In this document: in pieces, positions 12,947-27,349 of the stretch
Position numbering within the stretch: the stretch's first letter is position 1
Layout of the letters: each line of letters opens with the position of its first letter
Origin: Quillaja saponaria
Lineage: Eukaryota > Streptophyta > Magnoliopsida > Fabales > Quillajaceae
Length of the DNA: 64,000 nucleotides
Reading direction: 5' to 3'
NCBI GenBank assembly: GCA_029379385.1
Contig: CM055618.1
Span: 11,294,134-11,358,133 of the forward strand
Made by a program: the position numbers and the translations under genes
The notes under the pieces: generated by a model
What the model saw: the letters and a program-made list of their open reading frames with translations, nothing else
What the model was told of the DNA's origin: nothing
Database searches by the model: none

Positions 12947-15900
12947 TTGAGGAAGGATACTTCTGGGGAAAAAGATGACGAGGAGGAGAAATTATGGGAG
13001 GAAGAGCAGTTCAGGAAAGGACTGGGGAAGAGAACGGGTGATGGGTCTACTAGGGTAGGGAGCAGTGATGCTCCGGTTGTCCAAGTTGTGCAGCAACAAA
13101 AGTTTATTCACCCAGATGCAAGAACAGTGTATGGTTCTGTGCCAAGTGCGACTGTATGTCCAAGCATAAGACGAGCTGTATCAGCATCGCAAGGTTTGGA
13201 CATGATGCCTATATCTCATCAAGCTGAGGTTGCCAAAAAAGCTTTGTGAGAGAACGTGAGGATGCTTAAGGTAATTGTACTGATCCCATTGCCAAGTAGG
13301 AATTTTATTGGGCACTGTGCTTAGAGTTCATGGCAAAATGTTAATAAGTAATAACAAGAGAAAATGATATGAACTATTTTATCTGTTAATTGTGCCGTGA
13401 GTTTTAGGTTTTAGCTGCAATATTGTTATTATTTTTTCCCAAGTTATTTTATGCTGATGGAGGCCCAGTTTTTGAGAAGGTAGAATTAAATGCTTTGATA
13501 GTAAGAGTGGATCTGAGAAGAAAGAGATATAGCTGGGAAGTATAATGTTCATGGTATTGTTTTGTTGGTAAATTTCCACATGAGTATAGTAGACTAGAAT
13601 CGGTCACAGTTTAGAGTAACCTAGCTATCTGTGTTCTCTCGCTGCACATGTCATGAAGGTTGGCACATCATCCTTCTTCAAGTGCTAGACTGGAGCAAAG
13701 AAGTCCAAACACAGATTCTAGGACACTGCATTGTTCAAAAGAAATTTCTGCCCCTATCTTTAGGTGGGTGTTACTAAAAGTGATGCCTTGAATCGATATG
13801 AATGGAGGAAAATGATTCGTATAGCCAACTCCAACTAGTTTGAAATCTAACACTTAGTTTAGTTGTCTAACACAACATGTCAGGAAGTTGGAATCCAACA
13901 CTTAGTTTAGTTGTCTAACACAACATGTCAGGAAACACAACTCTTCGCTAGTTAGAAGTGTCCATGGCTCCTTGTTTAGTTGGAGTGGAGGCTAACATTG
14001 TTTAGACTTTAGAACCTACATGCTGGCTTATGTGCCCACATAGAAAGAAATTGGAGGTTGCAATGACTTCTAAAGTCGCATGTGTATTTTTTTCAAACCT
14101 TGCTTTATTATATAGAAATCTTTTAGTTTCTAAGAATTCATCAGATGAGATCAATGAAGGCTGGGCTTGTATTGTTCCTTCATCTCTTTAAGCCTGAAGG
14201 CTATACAAGCGTGTCTAAAGCAAATAAGAGGGACATATGCAACTGAATATGGTTATGCAAGCTCAAATCCATTGGGGTCTTTAACCTTCTTTTGGTAGTT
14301 ATTGCTACTTAATGGGGTGTCATCAGCGTATTAATGATTCTTTAGCGAAGAAGAGATTAAGTTTGACAATTAAATTTAAGACTAGAGGTGACCTTTTCAG
14401 GTTATCAATTAGGTCTCACATTGTGAAGTCCTCATCTAAGCTATAGTGTGGTGGGTTTGCCCCAATAAATTTTTTTCTGTGTAAGTATATTGGTTTGGTT
14501 GAAGATATATATCAAAGAGTAGTAAATAGTGGAGAATGATAAACAAATCCACAATGAATAGAGTCTTACAACATTGGTTTTGATTGCTAATGGGCATACT
14601 TTATCCGTCTAGGGCTGTAGTTATTTATTCTCATTTTCTTACTACTTAGCCGTGTAGATAGCTATATTGGGTAAGATGGTCCTTACTGTACACTAAATTT
14701 TGATTTGACTAAATTAGGTTTAAGCCTCAGCAGTCTTCAGCTGCTCCTACTTCTGTCGTCTCAGAAATTTTTTTTAAAAGTGATGAAGAAGTTATTGTTC
14801 TATTGTCCTTAACCATGTTACTCTTTTCCATGTTTTATTTTCTTCTTTGACAGTTGATAAAATTGTTTCCCTGCACACAACTTTTGGGATTGTTGCTTGC
14901 TTACCTTAGCTTCCTTTGAGAATGACTTTATATATCTTAAGTTTTGTTTAATTTTTGGCTATGGTTTTTATGTGGTGGTGGGTTGTCACTTGTCACTTGT
15001 CACTTGTCAGGCACATTTCCTGGATTTATTACCTTGTCTGTTTCTTTAACTTACATAATCAAATTGTGATAAGCTTGAACCTGAAGCATGTCTCATTAGA
15101 AACTTTTGATATTGGAAATTGAACTAAACTTCTTTTTTCGGCTCAACCTTTCAACCTTTTGAGCCATGGCGTTGTAGTCTGTAAGATCTGAATTTGTGAA
15201 ATCTGGAAGTCTGTTGGTAGTTGGTGTGATGAATTACGATGTTACTCATCTGGAGGAAAGTGGCGACAGAATCCCATGTCATGCTGGTGGCCTCCTTTTA
15301 TGGATGGACTGATAGTTTAGTTTTATTCTTCTCTGGCACAATTGTAGTTTTGAGTTCCTTAATTAGTTTGCCTGCAGTATGCCTTCTATCAATTACATGC
15401 ATTTGCTTATACTTATACTACTTGCTGTTTGGGCTTTCTGATTTACCCACGTTCCCTGGTTGACTTGAGATGAGTCAGACACAAGTTCCTAATATGAGTC
15501 GGATACTTGTGCATCCTTTGGTTGTTGTGTCACCTCTGATTAAGACATGTTTGTCGTGAGAAAAAGGGGCATTAATTCGAGGCCGTAACTGTGGGGCTTC
15601 TATGTATTCAATATTGTTCTGGATCTGAACAGAGGTGAGAGATAGCGGTGCTTCTGTAGTACTTCTGTTCTGCCTGAGCCATTTTCTCTCTTAGTATCAG
15701 TGTAGTGGGTGATGTGGGTAGTTTGTTAACTAACCAAAATGATTTATAGTTTGTTTTCAAAACCTTGAATGCTCTATGCTTAGTGTCCTAGGCCAATGTC
15801 TACTCTGCTGCTGGATTTAAATCATGGGTTTCTTTTGGCCCGCCATATTGCTATGTACTCCATATCAGTCCACTTGTTTGTGTTTAGGTTTGATAATTTT

Positions 15901-16467
15901 ATATATCCATATATAGTAAATATATATCGTTGAAATAAATGTGTTTTACATAGTTTATACATGACTTGTTAGTTGTTCCCGTACATATCTAATTTTTGGA
16001 CTCTTACCAATTCCCGCTGAGTCCTGACATCCTTGGAATTTGACGAAAAAGATAGTCTGACACTTAATTCTATGCCTGCACCTGGCACTGACATGAGCAA
16101 CATAGGACTCATACCTATATTACACATCATTGTATCAATATATTACCGAAGCTTGCCTTGGGGATGAGACTTGGTTTGGCATGAAATACATGAAATTTTC
16201 TCTAAATACGTTAAGTTTTCTCCATTATAAAATTCATGTTATATACCTATTACCTGTGTAATTGTCTTAACATTTAACATTTGTGATTCCTGTCCTTCAG
16301 GAATCTCATGGCAGAACCATGTCATCACTGAATAGGCTGATGAAAATTTGTTTGCCTCACTTTTGAATATTACTGCTCTTGAAAATTCACTAGTGGCTGC
16401 TGATGAGAAATACAGATTTATGCAGAAGCCTCGAGATTTTGTAGGTAATATTTGCGACTTTTTGCAG
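12947..16467 (+). pseudogene. Truncated ILP1/GCFC-type gene fragment (two exons)
   Basis: Two separated blocks match consecutive exons of plant ILP1 (INCREASED LEVEL OF POLYPLOIDY 1), a GCFC/PAXBP-type protein of the spliceosome-disassembly and transcription-repression type. Block 1, about 12950-13270, reads EEEKLWEEEQFRKGLGKR, then VQQQKF, then SASQGLDMMPISHQAEVAKK. Block 2, 16301-16467, reads ESHGRTMSSLN, then ITALENSLVAADEKYRFM and NICDFLQ. The junctions still look functional (AAG|GTAATT and CTTCAG|GAATC, both phase 0; TTGCAG|GTATGG), which implies a 3.03-kb intron. Two lesions kill the frame: a TGA at 13247-13249 where the family has a Gln codon, and a one-base loss near 16336. Neither the N-terminal half nor anything after FLQ is present. 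Retained introns argue against retrotransposition and for a DNA-level duplication or capture. Confidence 0.82.
13839..13934 (+). repeat. 48-bp tandem duplication inside the ILP1-relic intron
   Basis: Units 13839-13886 and 13887-13934 repeat with a 48-base period. The last 38 bases of each (starting aacacttagtttag) are identical, while the first ten differ at about four positions. It is non-coding and probably arose by local replication slippage. Confidence 0.8.
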
Positions 16468-17618
16468 GTATGGATTATATTCTATGCGTTGACCGTTGAG
16501 TGCCTTCATCGTATTTCCTTTGCTAATTGTCTTTCATGGATTGGAAAAAAAGAAAGACAGAGAGATATAAAAATGGCCAAGCTGTGCTTTGTTTTTTCTT
16601 TTCTTATAACACATCTTTCTTAATTTTCTTATGTTTGGGTGTGCATAGGTGAAAAATTAAAATATTAAGAAGATGGTATGGCAGATGTAACTGAATGCAT
16701 GGAAGAAAGAAGACCTATGTAAGAATCAACTGAAAAAACAAGTTTTTAAATCCTAGGACCAACATCACTAAAAGAAATTTGTTTGATTTCTTTAATGTAA
16801 TTTAGCATTGCATTCTTAATTCTTATCATATTCATTTTGGTTGTGTAGTATCTAAGTTATGGCTTACTTTCAGCTTGCATAAAACTGGCAGCAATTTTTT
16901 GAACACTTAAGTGCTTTTGTACTTATCCATGCATTCTGATTCTCAATATTGTCTAGGCTGGACCATCTTTGTTGCCTCTATTGGCAACCTTCACCTTATT
17001 GATTCATCTCCCATTGTCTTGCTCTTATCAGTTGTTTTCTCACGTTTTATTGATGGAAAATTTACCTAATTCTTAAAGCATCTTTTCTGGTTTATCCTCG
17101 AATGTCAAAGCCTAACAGCATAGTGGTTACAAGTCAGACACTGACAGACGTGCTCGAGACTTCAGAAAGTGCTGGAAAGACATCGCAATTACAAGTAACT
17201 CGTAATAACTACTGAAAGTGCATGACACAAACATCAAACGGGAGACAACCACGCATACTAAATTTTATTGATCCCAACTACCTTTCAATTTTAGTTCCTT
17301 AATTGCATGGCATCAACTCTCCAGTGTTCTTGTGATTCTAATTATTTGTGTCTAGATATTATCATTGTGATTGGAATTATACTTACACTCCCTAAACAAT
17401 GGACAGGTAATCATTGTAAGAATATAATGCATTGCCAAATAAGTAAAACTAGAATTTACATTCAATTTTGTACGAGTATATATACAACTTTTGATGTTAA
17501 ATGAAAACATCATGGTTAGTGAGAACAACAATAACCTGTTTCTCAGTGCTTGCTTCATTGAAAAACACAAGCATCAATGTTAAGGAGAAGGAACTTAGAT
17601 ATCTGTCAATAACTTAAC

Positions 17619-20600
17619 CTACACATCATATACAGGCAGTCGCTCTTCAATTGAGACACGGCAGATTGGGCACCTTTTACATTTCTCGCAGCAAGTGCTG
17701 AAATGCATATGAAAATAACCAAAAGGGAAAAAATAATCAATAAAAATATCGAATTTAAAAAAAAAGTTCTGTATGCATTAATCTGGAGATATATCAAACA
17801 ATGGGATGGTATATTACAAGTATACTGTACAATAAGAATAAGACAGTATACTATAATTACAAATATATTTCTGAAGAGTTCCACTGGAAATTTCTTCAAC
17901 AAAAGATGATAAAGTTTTCAAGAAATGTCCTCTTACCATCTTCTTGTTTTAATATGAAGGAAACCATTATTTCCTCTTACCTCTTTCTTTGTTTGGAGTG
18001 GGTGCGCATAAAATATTGAGGCATCATTACTTTGGTTTTACTCTTTTTCTTTGTAAAAAGTATGTTTCAGTATTTTCTATTTAATTTTTCAATGAAGCTA
18101 AAACAAACTATGAAAAAAGCATGATAGCAAGTACTAATTAGAGAGACATGGAAAAAGAATAAGGGCCAAAAATGGTAATGGATTATTAAGGCCAAATATA
18201 GGTGGAAAGGTTTTTGGTATTATAGGGTATAAGGTGTGCTTGGCAGGCACGAAAAAGTGAGGGAAAATCTTCTAGAGACCAAAGAGTATCTTAAGAGGCG
18301 GGCAGACATGCTAGACATGTGGATAGATTGTTGGCAGAGCTAGTAGAGCTTCTACAAATTGAACCAAAAGAACAAATAAATAAGGAAAAGCAATTAGTTT
18401 TTGCTTTCAAACAAAGCTTCTTCTTTTTTTGTATAATTGACTTTTACCAATCACCTTATAATATTAAACCAACGGTTGCATTTTGCTTTTGGTTTAAAAA
18501 GGGAAAATAAAGAAGAATGATGCATACCTGCAAAGGACGTGATGCCTGCAAGGCAGCAAGACCACATTAATTTGTTCTTCAAAGCAAACTCTGCATAGGA
18601 TCTTTTCCTGAAAGATATATCAAATAGCTGTCAGTAGTGCAATCCAACAATCTGGACAGATACTTAGGAAAAACATGGAAAACAATAAGCACAAATTAAC
18701 AGTTAAACAACTTGCTCATGAATATTTACATTCCTTAAGAGAATAGCAAAAGATGGGGAAAAATAACATCAGCTGATCAGATCCTAAATCACAGATCTAT
18801 TTTTTGGTGGCAAAATGCGTTTCCATTTATGTTCTCTTCATGCTTAGAGGAAGCATAGTTATCTTAAGACAATCTTTGGGACGGATAGTAGGATAAACCC
18901 TTCAAACCCATTCTAGAACCCATTCTAGTAGCATGGAAACACAGCTAGACTAAAGAATGGGCAAAAAAGATCAAAACACTGCCAAAGGGCTCGTCTTCTG
19001 GTCTGACCATTAAGGGGAAGGGGTGAAAAAACTTTATTTCTTAATATAAATCAGATATCTATGTTGTCATAGTCCTAATTCCAGTTATATATGATAGAAA
19101 CAAAAGAAAATAACAAATCTTGACCTTAAATTAAGAATCTCAGCTACCCAGGTAACTAAGAAAAAAAAAAAAAAAAAACACTTAGATGCCATAACAGAAC
19201 CAAAACAATTTTTTAGTAGAATGCCATGAATATTTGCTAAAACAATAATGCTAGGCTATTTGTTTACTTTCATTTGCAGTCACATGATGGCCAGAGGGGC
19301 GAATGGTGTTTATAGTCCTAATTAGAAGTTTAGGACACACAAAGTTGATGGTCAATGGTTTTGTAATTTGAAGCGGAAAAGCACAGTTGGTCATTGAGGT
19401 TTAGATTGACTAAACTTCTCCTAAAAAAAAAAAAAAAAAGAACATTCAGATGTATCATAATTCTTAGAGGTTTGGTGCTCAAACTGACCCTCGAAATCAT
19501 GTTCATTAAAGAACTTGAAGATAGCAATCTGTGACAAACAGCTGCAAAGAAACTACATGGATTTTATAACAGCTGTGTCTGTAAAAGATACTTCATGAAC
19601 CAAGATTACTAATTTTCTATTATAATGATGCAGAAACAGTCAGTCAAGGTAGCAAACATTACATTTTGAAGTCTTTCGTACTCCTGTTGACTATATTTTG
19701 TAACTTCACTTTGCTCACTAAGTGCAGCTTGTAATCTCCAAATCTGAGGAAAAAAATTAATCAGAGATTACCGAACTCTGTAGAGTAGAGTTATAAACCC
19801 CAATTAAAATCTAATTGGAATGTAGATTTTTGAATATTTGAATCCCCTAAGTAGGATTTGAACCTATGACCAGTCACTTAACAGCCAACCAAATAAAATT
19901 TATATGACGTAGGGAAAGATGACACTAGAAAATGGAACTTTAGCCTACATATATTTTATGAACAGGATAAAAAACTTTACCTCCTCCACAAGATCTGATT
20001 TAGGCATTTTCTTCACTGTATCAGGGGAGAAAGTATTGTACCTGAATAAATAACAATAAACCACAAATCATCAGAGAAATTGTATCAGTAGTTCAGACTT
20101 CAGAGTTACTTCTCAATCAAAGAAGAAGGCATTAAGATGCAATTTCTTATACTATACAATTTGGTTGGAAGCATGGACACGCACACTTATGTCAGATTAC
20201 CTTATTGCCCAAAATGAGATACACTTCGTTTTTTCACTTCAAATCAGTTAAAAATTTGTCAGTTTATTAAGAAACTTGGTGATTTACGAACAACTCACTA
20301 GAAGAAATGAAATTTCATTAACATAGAATGGTAAGGAATAAGGATACCACAATAGCTCATGGCTTACCCAATTCATGACACTTGACAAGGTTGTGGATAA
20401 AAATATATACCTAGTGCAGGTAATCATGACTTATAGATGTTTAGATTAATTAGGGACAACAATTGCAATTGACAAATTTTCCACACTTTTTGTAAGTTCT
20501 AAAAGCATACAAAGCTTTCTATGTCAGGTTTGCTATTGTAGATGAAACTAATGCACAAATAAAACTCTTAAGGAAGAATGGACTCCCTAAGTTTTTCAAC

Positions 20601-23600
20601 AAGACCAGGTCGGAACAAATAAGTTCAAAGGCTAAAATTTGGTACAACAGAAGATGTACCACATAAAGGCTTGGTTGTAGATAAAATACTGACCCAGAAC
20701 TCTCAGCACAATAAAGTCTAGCTTGTTCCTCTCGGCTTCCTTCATCAATTGACCACCAACCCATTAACCTATAAATAGTGAAAAACCACAAGGAATAACA
20801 ACATGTGGATGGCCGTTGATTCCAAAAAAATCTGCTTAATATATAATTTAATTGCAGTCTTTGAGAACTAAACTATCACCTTGAACCATGATGGAAGAAT
20901 CCAAAAAAATCGCGAGCATTTGATGCTATAGCAGAGTATCTTCCAGAAAAAGCTCCACTTCGTAGTAAAAGAACAATTTTCTCAGTGAATCTATATGCAG
21001 CAAATAAAACACCAGCTCCTTGCAACAAAATAAGAGGAGAAAAGATAACCAGAAATGATATATTTCTGGCACTAGATGGTGTTCCCTGAAATTAAAAAGA
21101 AAATTTAAAATAAAACTTAAAACTGAGTAACTTGTTTAAAACTCCTGAAAAGGTATAAATTTGTAGGATCTTTCTCAAAACCTAAATCTGTTATTACCTC
21201 TAAGTGCATAAAAAGCAGTATCTGGAAACAAATGAAAGGAATTTTCATAATGTGCCCACCAATGTCCTGACGACCGCATATTCCATTTTGCTGGTCTTCA
21301 TCTGAAGACACTATAAAGCCTCTATCCCAGTCCAGATATCTTAAAGTAAATGAAGATAAAGAGGGTTCGCTGATATGAGATTGTCTATGAATTGTTGGAT
21401 TATACCATTTTGTGCAAACAAGAAAGGAAAAGCACTCAGCAATGCTGTAAAAGGAGACAAAGTTAGTTAGCAAGCAAAGATATACCTAAATATTGATGAT
21501 AATATCACAAAAAATTATTATACCCAAAGTTAATAAATAAGTCCCACCAGCCTAGAGCAGCAACATCACCTGCATTTGATTTAAAAGTCATCAACAAATT
21601 CGAAAAGGGAGAGAAAAGAACTGTCGAGATTAGCAATATATTTGACAAGTTGTACATATTTGAATATACTAATTAAAATGAATAAAGACCAGCAGCTTGC
21701 ATACCATATTCAACTTGTCTATCAGATATAGATTGAAACCTGGAACTCTATGGGCATTTGTTATTTGAATATTTTTTTCTCCTCTCATTGGTCACTCCCC
21801 ATTGAAAAAACCAACTCATGAAGCTTACCTTATATATCCCGTGAAAATTTCTGTAGAGAGCTACCAACATGAGACGACTTTATTTGTTGTTTTCGATTTT
21901 ATTAATTGAAATATACACAATCATTTACCCTAACTAGAAAAACATTCAAGCTTAGTTGCTGTATGAATGTATCGTTCTTAATTTTTCTTAAATCGGAGTA
22001 CATTATATCATCCAAAGGGAGTCAGAAATCAATCAATTAAGAATATATGCGAGCGAAAAAGATTTCACAGCTCTGCAATGATGCGGGTGCATGGGAGTAT
22101 GGGACAACATGTAATACATAACAAATCCAAACTGCAGATAGTATAAGAAATACATATATGCCACTGTAGTCATGACAATAACAAATTTTGGATGCTTCAC
22201 ATAATAGAACTGCTGGCTGTTCCAAAGTGCACTAAGACCTAAGCATCCCCACTTAATCCTTCAATATAGCATTGCATCATCTGAACAAGACACTTTAGTT
22301 TAACTTATCTTGAAACCAAGCAGAACATATTTATATATAATTTTGTAATTACCAATTTCTGTTCCAATAGCTATTGCCAAACTAACTTATTGACAGCAAA
22401 TAATGTCAAATACATAGTATATATGTCCAACACTATATCGTACGCTAGGAAACTATTTGACCTTTTCAGAATTTGCGTTGCCTTTATCCAGTTGTAACAG
22501 TAATGGTAATATAAATGTTTCTCTGTTGTCTATTTCATACCAGGAAAGTAGCTGGATCATCAAAATGTGTCAGGCTTCAAAGTTCATTTGTCATTAAAAT
22601 GGAAGTTAAAGTCGCTTCAGAGTCTTAAATATTAACAGTTGTTGCAGCTGGTACATACATAAGCTCATAAAATAAAATAGTATAATTTGCAAAAACAATT
22701 GCTGTCTGCAAATTTGGTAGTCTACTTTTTTTATAGAAACAAAGTGAAAAATCGGTGAGGAATCCTGATGATCCAAAATCACAAGAAATGCAGATGTAGG
22801 GAGATAGTATATCGAGTGTCAAAATCCATAAAATCATGTTGAAACAATGACATGCAAAATAAAGCTTCCAAGTAATAATGAACATTTATGATTACAACAC
22901 AGTAGTTATTTCAAAGGGAAAATACAAAACTCACCACAGATCTTTAGGAGAGTGAATGCTGTAGCAGCAATATAGAAGACCATGGATATTGCAACCCAGA
23001 AGTGCTGGTATCCAGAAATACACAGTCTTAGTATCAAAATTATTTGGGAAAATACAAATGAAGTAATGATAACAAGATTATGTATACTTTTGAATTTTAA
23101 TTAATACTAACAAAACCAATAGTTCTCTTTATTAATCACAATTATGAGTAAGGTAGTGCCAATTTACAATATTGCTCCACTGGAAAAAAAAAGTCTTGAA
23201 TATTGAGTACATTCAAATCTCCGCTACCTCCCCTTTCCCTTTCCCTATCAATGTTCTCCTTAACTGAATATTGCAGCGGAAAGGAAGTTTTCTCTTCATA
23301 CTAAGATATTTGGGAGAGTGAAAGAAAGAAACCCAGAGAGAACAAATTTAGAAAATTCTAACTGATTTTCACTTTCACATATTACAGTAATCTACAAGGT
23401 AGTGGTGACAATCGTAGGTAACAATAGTTTAGTATGCCATAAGAATAAATTAAACAGAAAATTATATGCTGTACACCCAAATACTATCTATGTCAGAGAC
23501 ATTGTAATCTGACAAAAATGCAGAAAGCTTTTTATTTTTTATTTTTTAAGGTAACATATTAAGCAGGTTTGAAAAGGTAAACACAGCAATTTGTAATGTC

Positions 23601-26600
23601 CACAATTTTATACAGTACGATTGCATATTGAGGCCAGTCCTCTTCATACTTGAGCTATTAAATAAAATGAATGAGATATAATTTATTCTGGCAATTTATC
23701 AGAAAGATTGTAAAGGAACAAATCACCATTGCAAACTCATGCATGAATGTTATTCACTCAAGCTTCTTGATACTTTAGGTACTGAAAATGATTCAGATAA
23801 TGAAATAGACTTAACAAATATCATTTTGCTATTGACAGTCAACTAGTAAAAGGTGGAAAGACAAAGTGACAAGCAGAGTAAGCTTGAGACTGAAACTCAA
23901 GCAAGTATAGGAAATTCTGATAGCAGCAAATTTTAATATACTCAGATTTCACTTGACACTGTCAATCTGCATTCAAACTGTGGTTTCACCAGAAGTGAGA
24001 CCAATAGCTAAACCACAAGGACTTTAAACTTCAAGGGAATGGGTAAACTCGAACTGACCAAATGAAATAAATTTCAGATTTTATAGCTGGCAGATACTAC
24101 AAAACTTGGGATGCAGAATGTAATCTTAGGCATTCCTTTTTCTTGGTAAGTAATGATTTTATGAAAGAAAAAGTCAATCTCATTTGTACACAAGGAAAGT
24201 ACAGGCACAACCCACCAAAGATAAGAAAAAACCTACAAATTACAATTCAAACAATCATAGCCATTCTTATTATATCTCTACAGTGACCAGATACTTTTCA
24301 GTTGCTCTTTTTGTTTTTAACTGAGGCCACTCTACAATTACTAGATGCTTATGCATTTCATCTGTCCATTAAATTAGTAAACCTATATTTCAAGACCTGA
24401 ATACAAAGTTATGGGGGTGTAGTGCAGCTTATGATCAGAAAACACAAGGAAAGTGTTAGACTTAATAATTGATGCTCCATAAGAAACAATAGAATTAGAC
24501 TCACTTTCTCATCCAGTCAATTAATCTACAAGTCATTAATACATTCAAATATGTTACACCTGCATATTGATCTTCTCAAATTCATAATCAAATTTTGGTA
24601 TTGTATTATGAAAAACTAGACTAGGTTTTTATTCTAATATATTATCTATAAGATAAAAACAATAAATTATGCAGAGTTTTCGAACATTAACAGGATTAAA
24701 AGTACGAAATCAGATATGCTTGATTTATAAGGAATAACTTATCAGTAAGGGCATAAGAGCACGATTGCTACAGGACAAAGAAGACAGAATTATTATTGTC
24801 CAAATGAACCTTTTCAGAGTTACTACAATTTTGTATTTCTTCCTTACTAGGTTTTAGTTTGACCAAAATTTCTGATCAGTGATGCATCTGAACCAATATC
24901 AAATATCACAAAGGCCCTAATGAACCAAGGCCTTTTAGAATATGAAAATTTTCTTTAATCAGCAAACAGATTAACAAACTCACAGGAAGGGTCTCCCATA
25001 TTGCTTCATCAGTCATGTTTTCTTCATCTCCAGGCATTAAAGCCCTGCACATCCTATATAAATGAAAAGTATCAATTATTACAGTGAGCATAAATTTGTT
25101 AATGGAAATTAAAAATGTGTATAAATTTACTCCCTCACTACGACAATCAACAGCTAACAAAATGAGGTTATAAAAGTGAATGCAAATTTGTTAAAGAAAT
25201 TAAAAGTTGTTTGTTGCACTAACCTAATCAGATCAAGACTGGATGCAGTTATTGATACTATTATTTGGTGCAATTTTTACAACTTTCTAGAGATTGAGAC
25301 TTCTCAACCTGAACACATTAGAAAAGGCACAAAAAGGAAAACTATGGAAAAATCACAAGAATGTACAGAGGACAGCAGGTCGACAGAAAGCATTAATAGC
25401 TTCTTAATAAACACAGATGCCATAGTCATACAATTGATTAGTTCTGCAAAGTAAATATTAGGAGTACGTAACAGACCTTTTGGTGGCAGATTGAACTGCT
25501 ATTGCAGAACACAAAGATGCAGTGATTTATACATAATTCTTAATTGACAGGGAGAGTACAAAAAGTGATAAAATTATTGACACAAGATGATAATCACCTG
25601 ATATTATCAATCAAAATTGCTGTTTCAAATGCCAACAGGGGTGCAAAGACAATCTTTAAATTTACCACTGCAATCAATAAAATGCAAAGGTTAAATTTAT
25701 CAAAAATAATTACGATGACCCATCTTGATGATGTAGGCATCCAGCCAAGCCATTTAACATGATATTCAATGGACAAATCAAGATTTTAATAACTTCAATC
25801 AAATTTACAATTACCAATGGTTAGTAACGCAGATGAACAAATATAAGGTAACAGTTATCAGTCACTTTTCCCAAAAGATGTAGGCCTCAATACTATCATG
25901 ATGATTCTAGCACTAGAGATGTTGCCTACCATAACTGCTCTCAAGATGCATACAAAGGAGTAGCTCAAAAGCAACAAGCAATGGAGTAGCCATGACAGCA
26001 TGACAAGGTGCCCACTGTCCATGAATAGAAAATGTGTTTAGAGAACCAAATTTCCTGTTCTCCACAATAATAATAATAATTACCACACCATAAAGAACAT
26101 ATATCCACAGCAGTATTTCTTACATGACGATCATGTGGCATAGATGGAGCAGGCAAGGAAAACCTGCCTCGTGCTACAACTGCATGAAAAAGCCAGAGAG
26201 GTGCAAAAATGGTCCTGTCACGAAAAAAAACAAATGCAAAGATTATATAGAAAGTGCAAAAGGGGGAGAAAAATGCATTCCTTGAATTGTTTATTATTTG
26301 TTTTGATAATAGTTGAACCCAAAACCTATTGACAAAATTTCATCCTTCAATAAGATTTCAAGTATCAACACATTTATCAGCTCAAGTCTGTCTTGAATAG
26401 GATGGCATATTTTCCTCATCTTCACATTCACTTAAGCCAATATTTTAAGTATATAATGATAATAAATAGAGTATTACAGCACCCTGGTATAGAATCCAAA
26501 ATGCAGATTTTAATTTCTGTAGTGTCGATAGGAATTTATATAGCAAGATGATGTATATATATAACAGTACACCTTCCCCCAATCCCTACCCCAAATGAAA

Positions 26601-27102
26601 TATGAATATATAAAGTCCTTACAGCCAAAAAGTACCCAAAGAGGATGTAATCAACAATAACTTCAAAATATTAATTAAATTCATCACACAATTCAGTAAA
26701 GAAAGCTTGACAAGATGATATTTTTTTCAGAAGAAAACTCTACAAAGCATCTACAATACAAACATTGAACTTCAATAAGGAAAAAATATCACAAATTCAT
26801 AAAATGTGGGCACGTTTTCCTATCAAACAAGAATGCTAAGTGGCAAGAAAATTTAATATCAGATAAGAGTTTATACTCAAACATCAATTCTATTCTTTGT
26901 TTCCATTTCCTAATCAAATTTCTTGGCAAACAAACAGAAATAGAAACTCTACAGAACAAGGAACAGTAAAAATTACGAACCACCATGAGTGATGAACGAC
27001 ATGGTCAAGCTTGAGTACAAGTACAAGCGTGAATGAGAATAGCAAACCATGCGCCACAAGAGCTTGGAGTGAATCAGCCACTCTTCTCCAGCTCATTACC
27101 AT
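17619..27102 (-). CDS. Membrane RING-type E3 ligase, Fragile-X-F-associated family
   Basis: This is a multi-pass membrane protein (TMEM185/Fragile-X-F-like region) with a C-terminal C3HC4 RING, probably a membrane ubiquitin ligase; substrates are unknown. Fourteen coding exons (minus strand) join in frame: 27102-26981, 26214-26124, 26014-25930, 25667-25598, 25053-24984, 23004-22935, 21569-21524, 21444-21198, 21085-20880, 20768-20694, 20041-19981, 19743-19663, 18607-18528 and 17697-17619. The product is 460 aa, close to the roughly 466 of Arabidopsis homologues. The N-terminus MSWRRVADSLQALVAHGLLF starts a hydrophobic segment. RFSLPAPSMPH, ALMPGDEE and ICGRQDIGGHIMKIPF are family landmarks. 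The RING runs from C413 (CRVC, then LPCRHHVLC at 428-434) to C447 (CPIC), and the protein ends LPVYDV. Intron 1 uses the weak donor G|GTTCGT, forced by phase. An alternative start at 27096 drops two residues. The 5' leader has a (GA)n run at about 27283-27300. Arabidopsis At1g68820 is the likely positional counterpart. Confidence 0.93.
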
Positions 27103-27282
27103 CCTCTGAACAAACATGCCCCGAAAAGGGAAAAAAAAAAAAAGCAAAACGAATCAAACCGAAGCAAAACTCTAAAACAAAAACTGCGTCTGTCTCTTTG
27201 TCCCTCTCTTGGAAATAGAAATGAAATTGCAGTGGTCGTTGAGGAAGATGCAGATGGAGGAATGGAATTCGTCGGAGGTTTC

Positions 27283-27301
27283 AAAGAGAGAGAGAGAGAG
27301 A
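27283..27301. repeat. GA/CT microsatellite in the RING gene 5' leader
   Basis: A (GA)9-type run lies 180 bases upstream of the RING gene start. Read on the coding strand it is a CT run, a common feature of plant leaders and core promoters. GAGA-binding (BBR/BPC) factors could recognise it. Confidence 0.6.
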
Positions 27302-27349
27302 CAAGGAAGCAAACTGTGTGTTTAGTGCTTACGCCTTTCACAGTCGTTT

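Noticed and set aside
17100..17230. Possible further exon of the ILP1 relic
   Set aside because: The translation of this GC-richer patch does not resemble the segments that follow FLQ in ILP1, so the fragment is taken to end at 16467.
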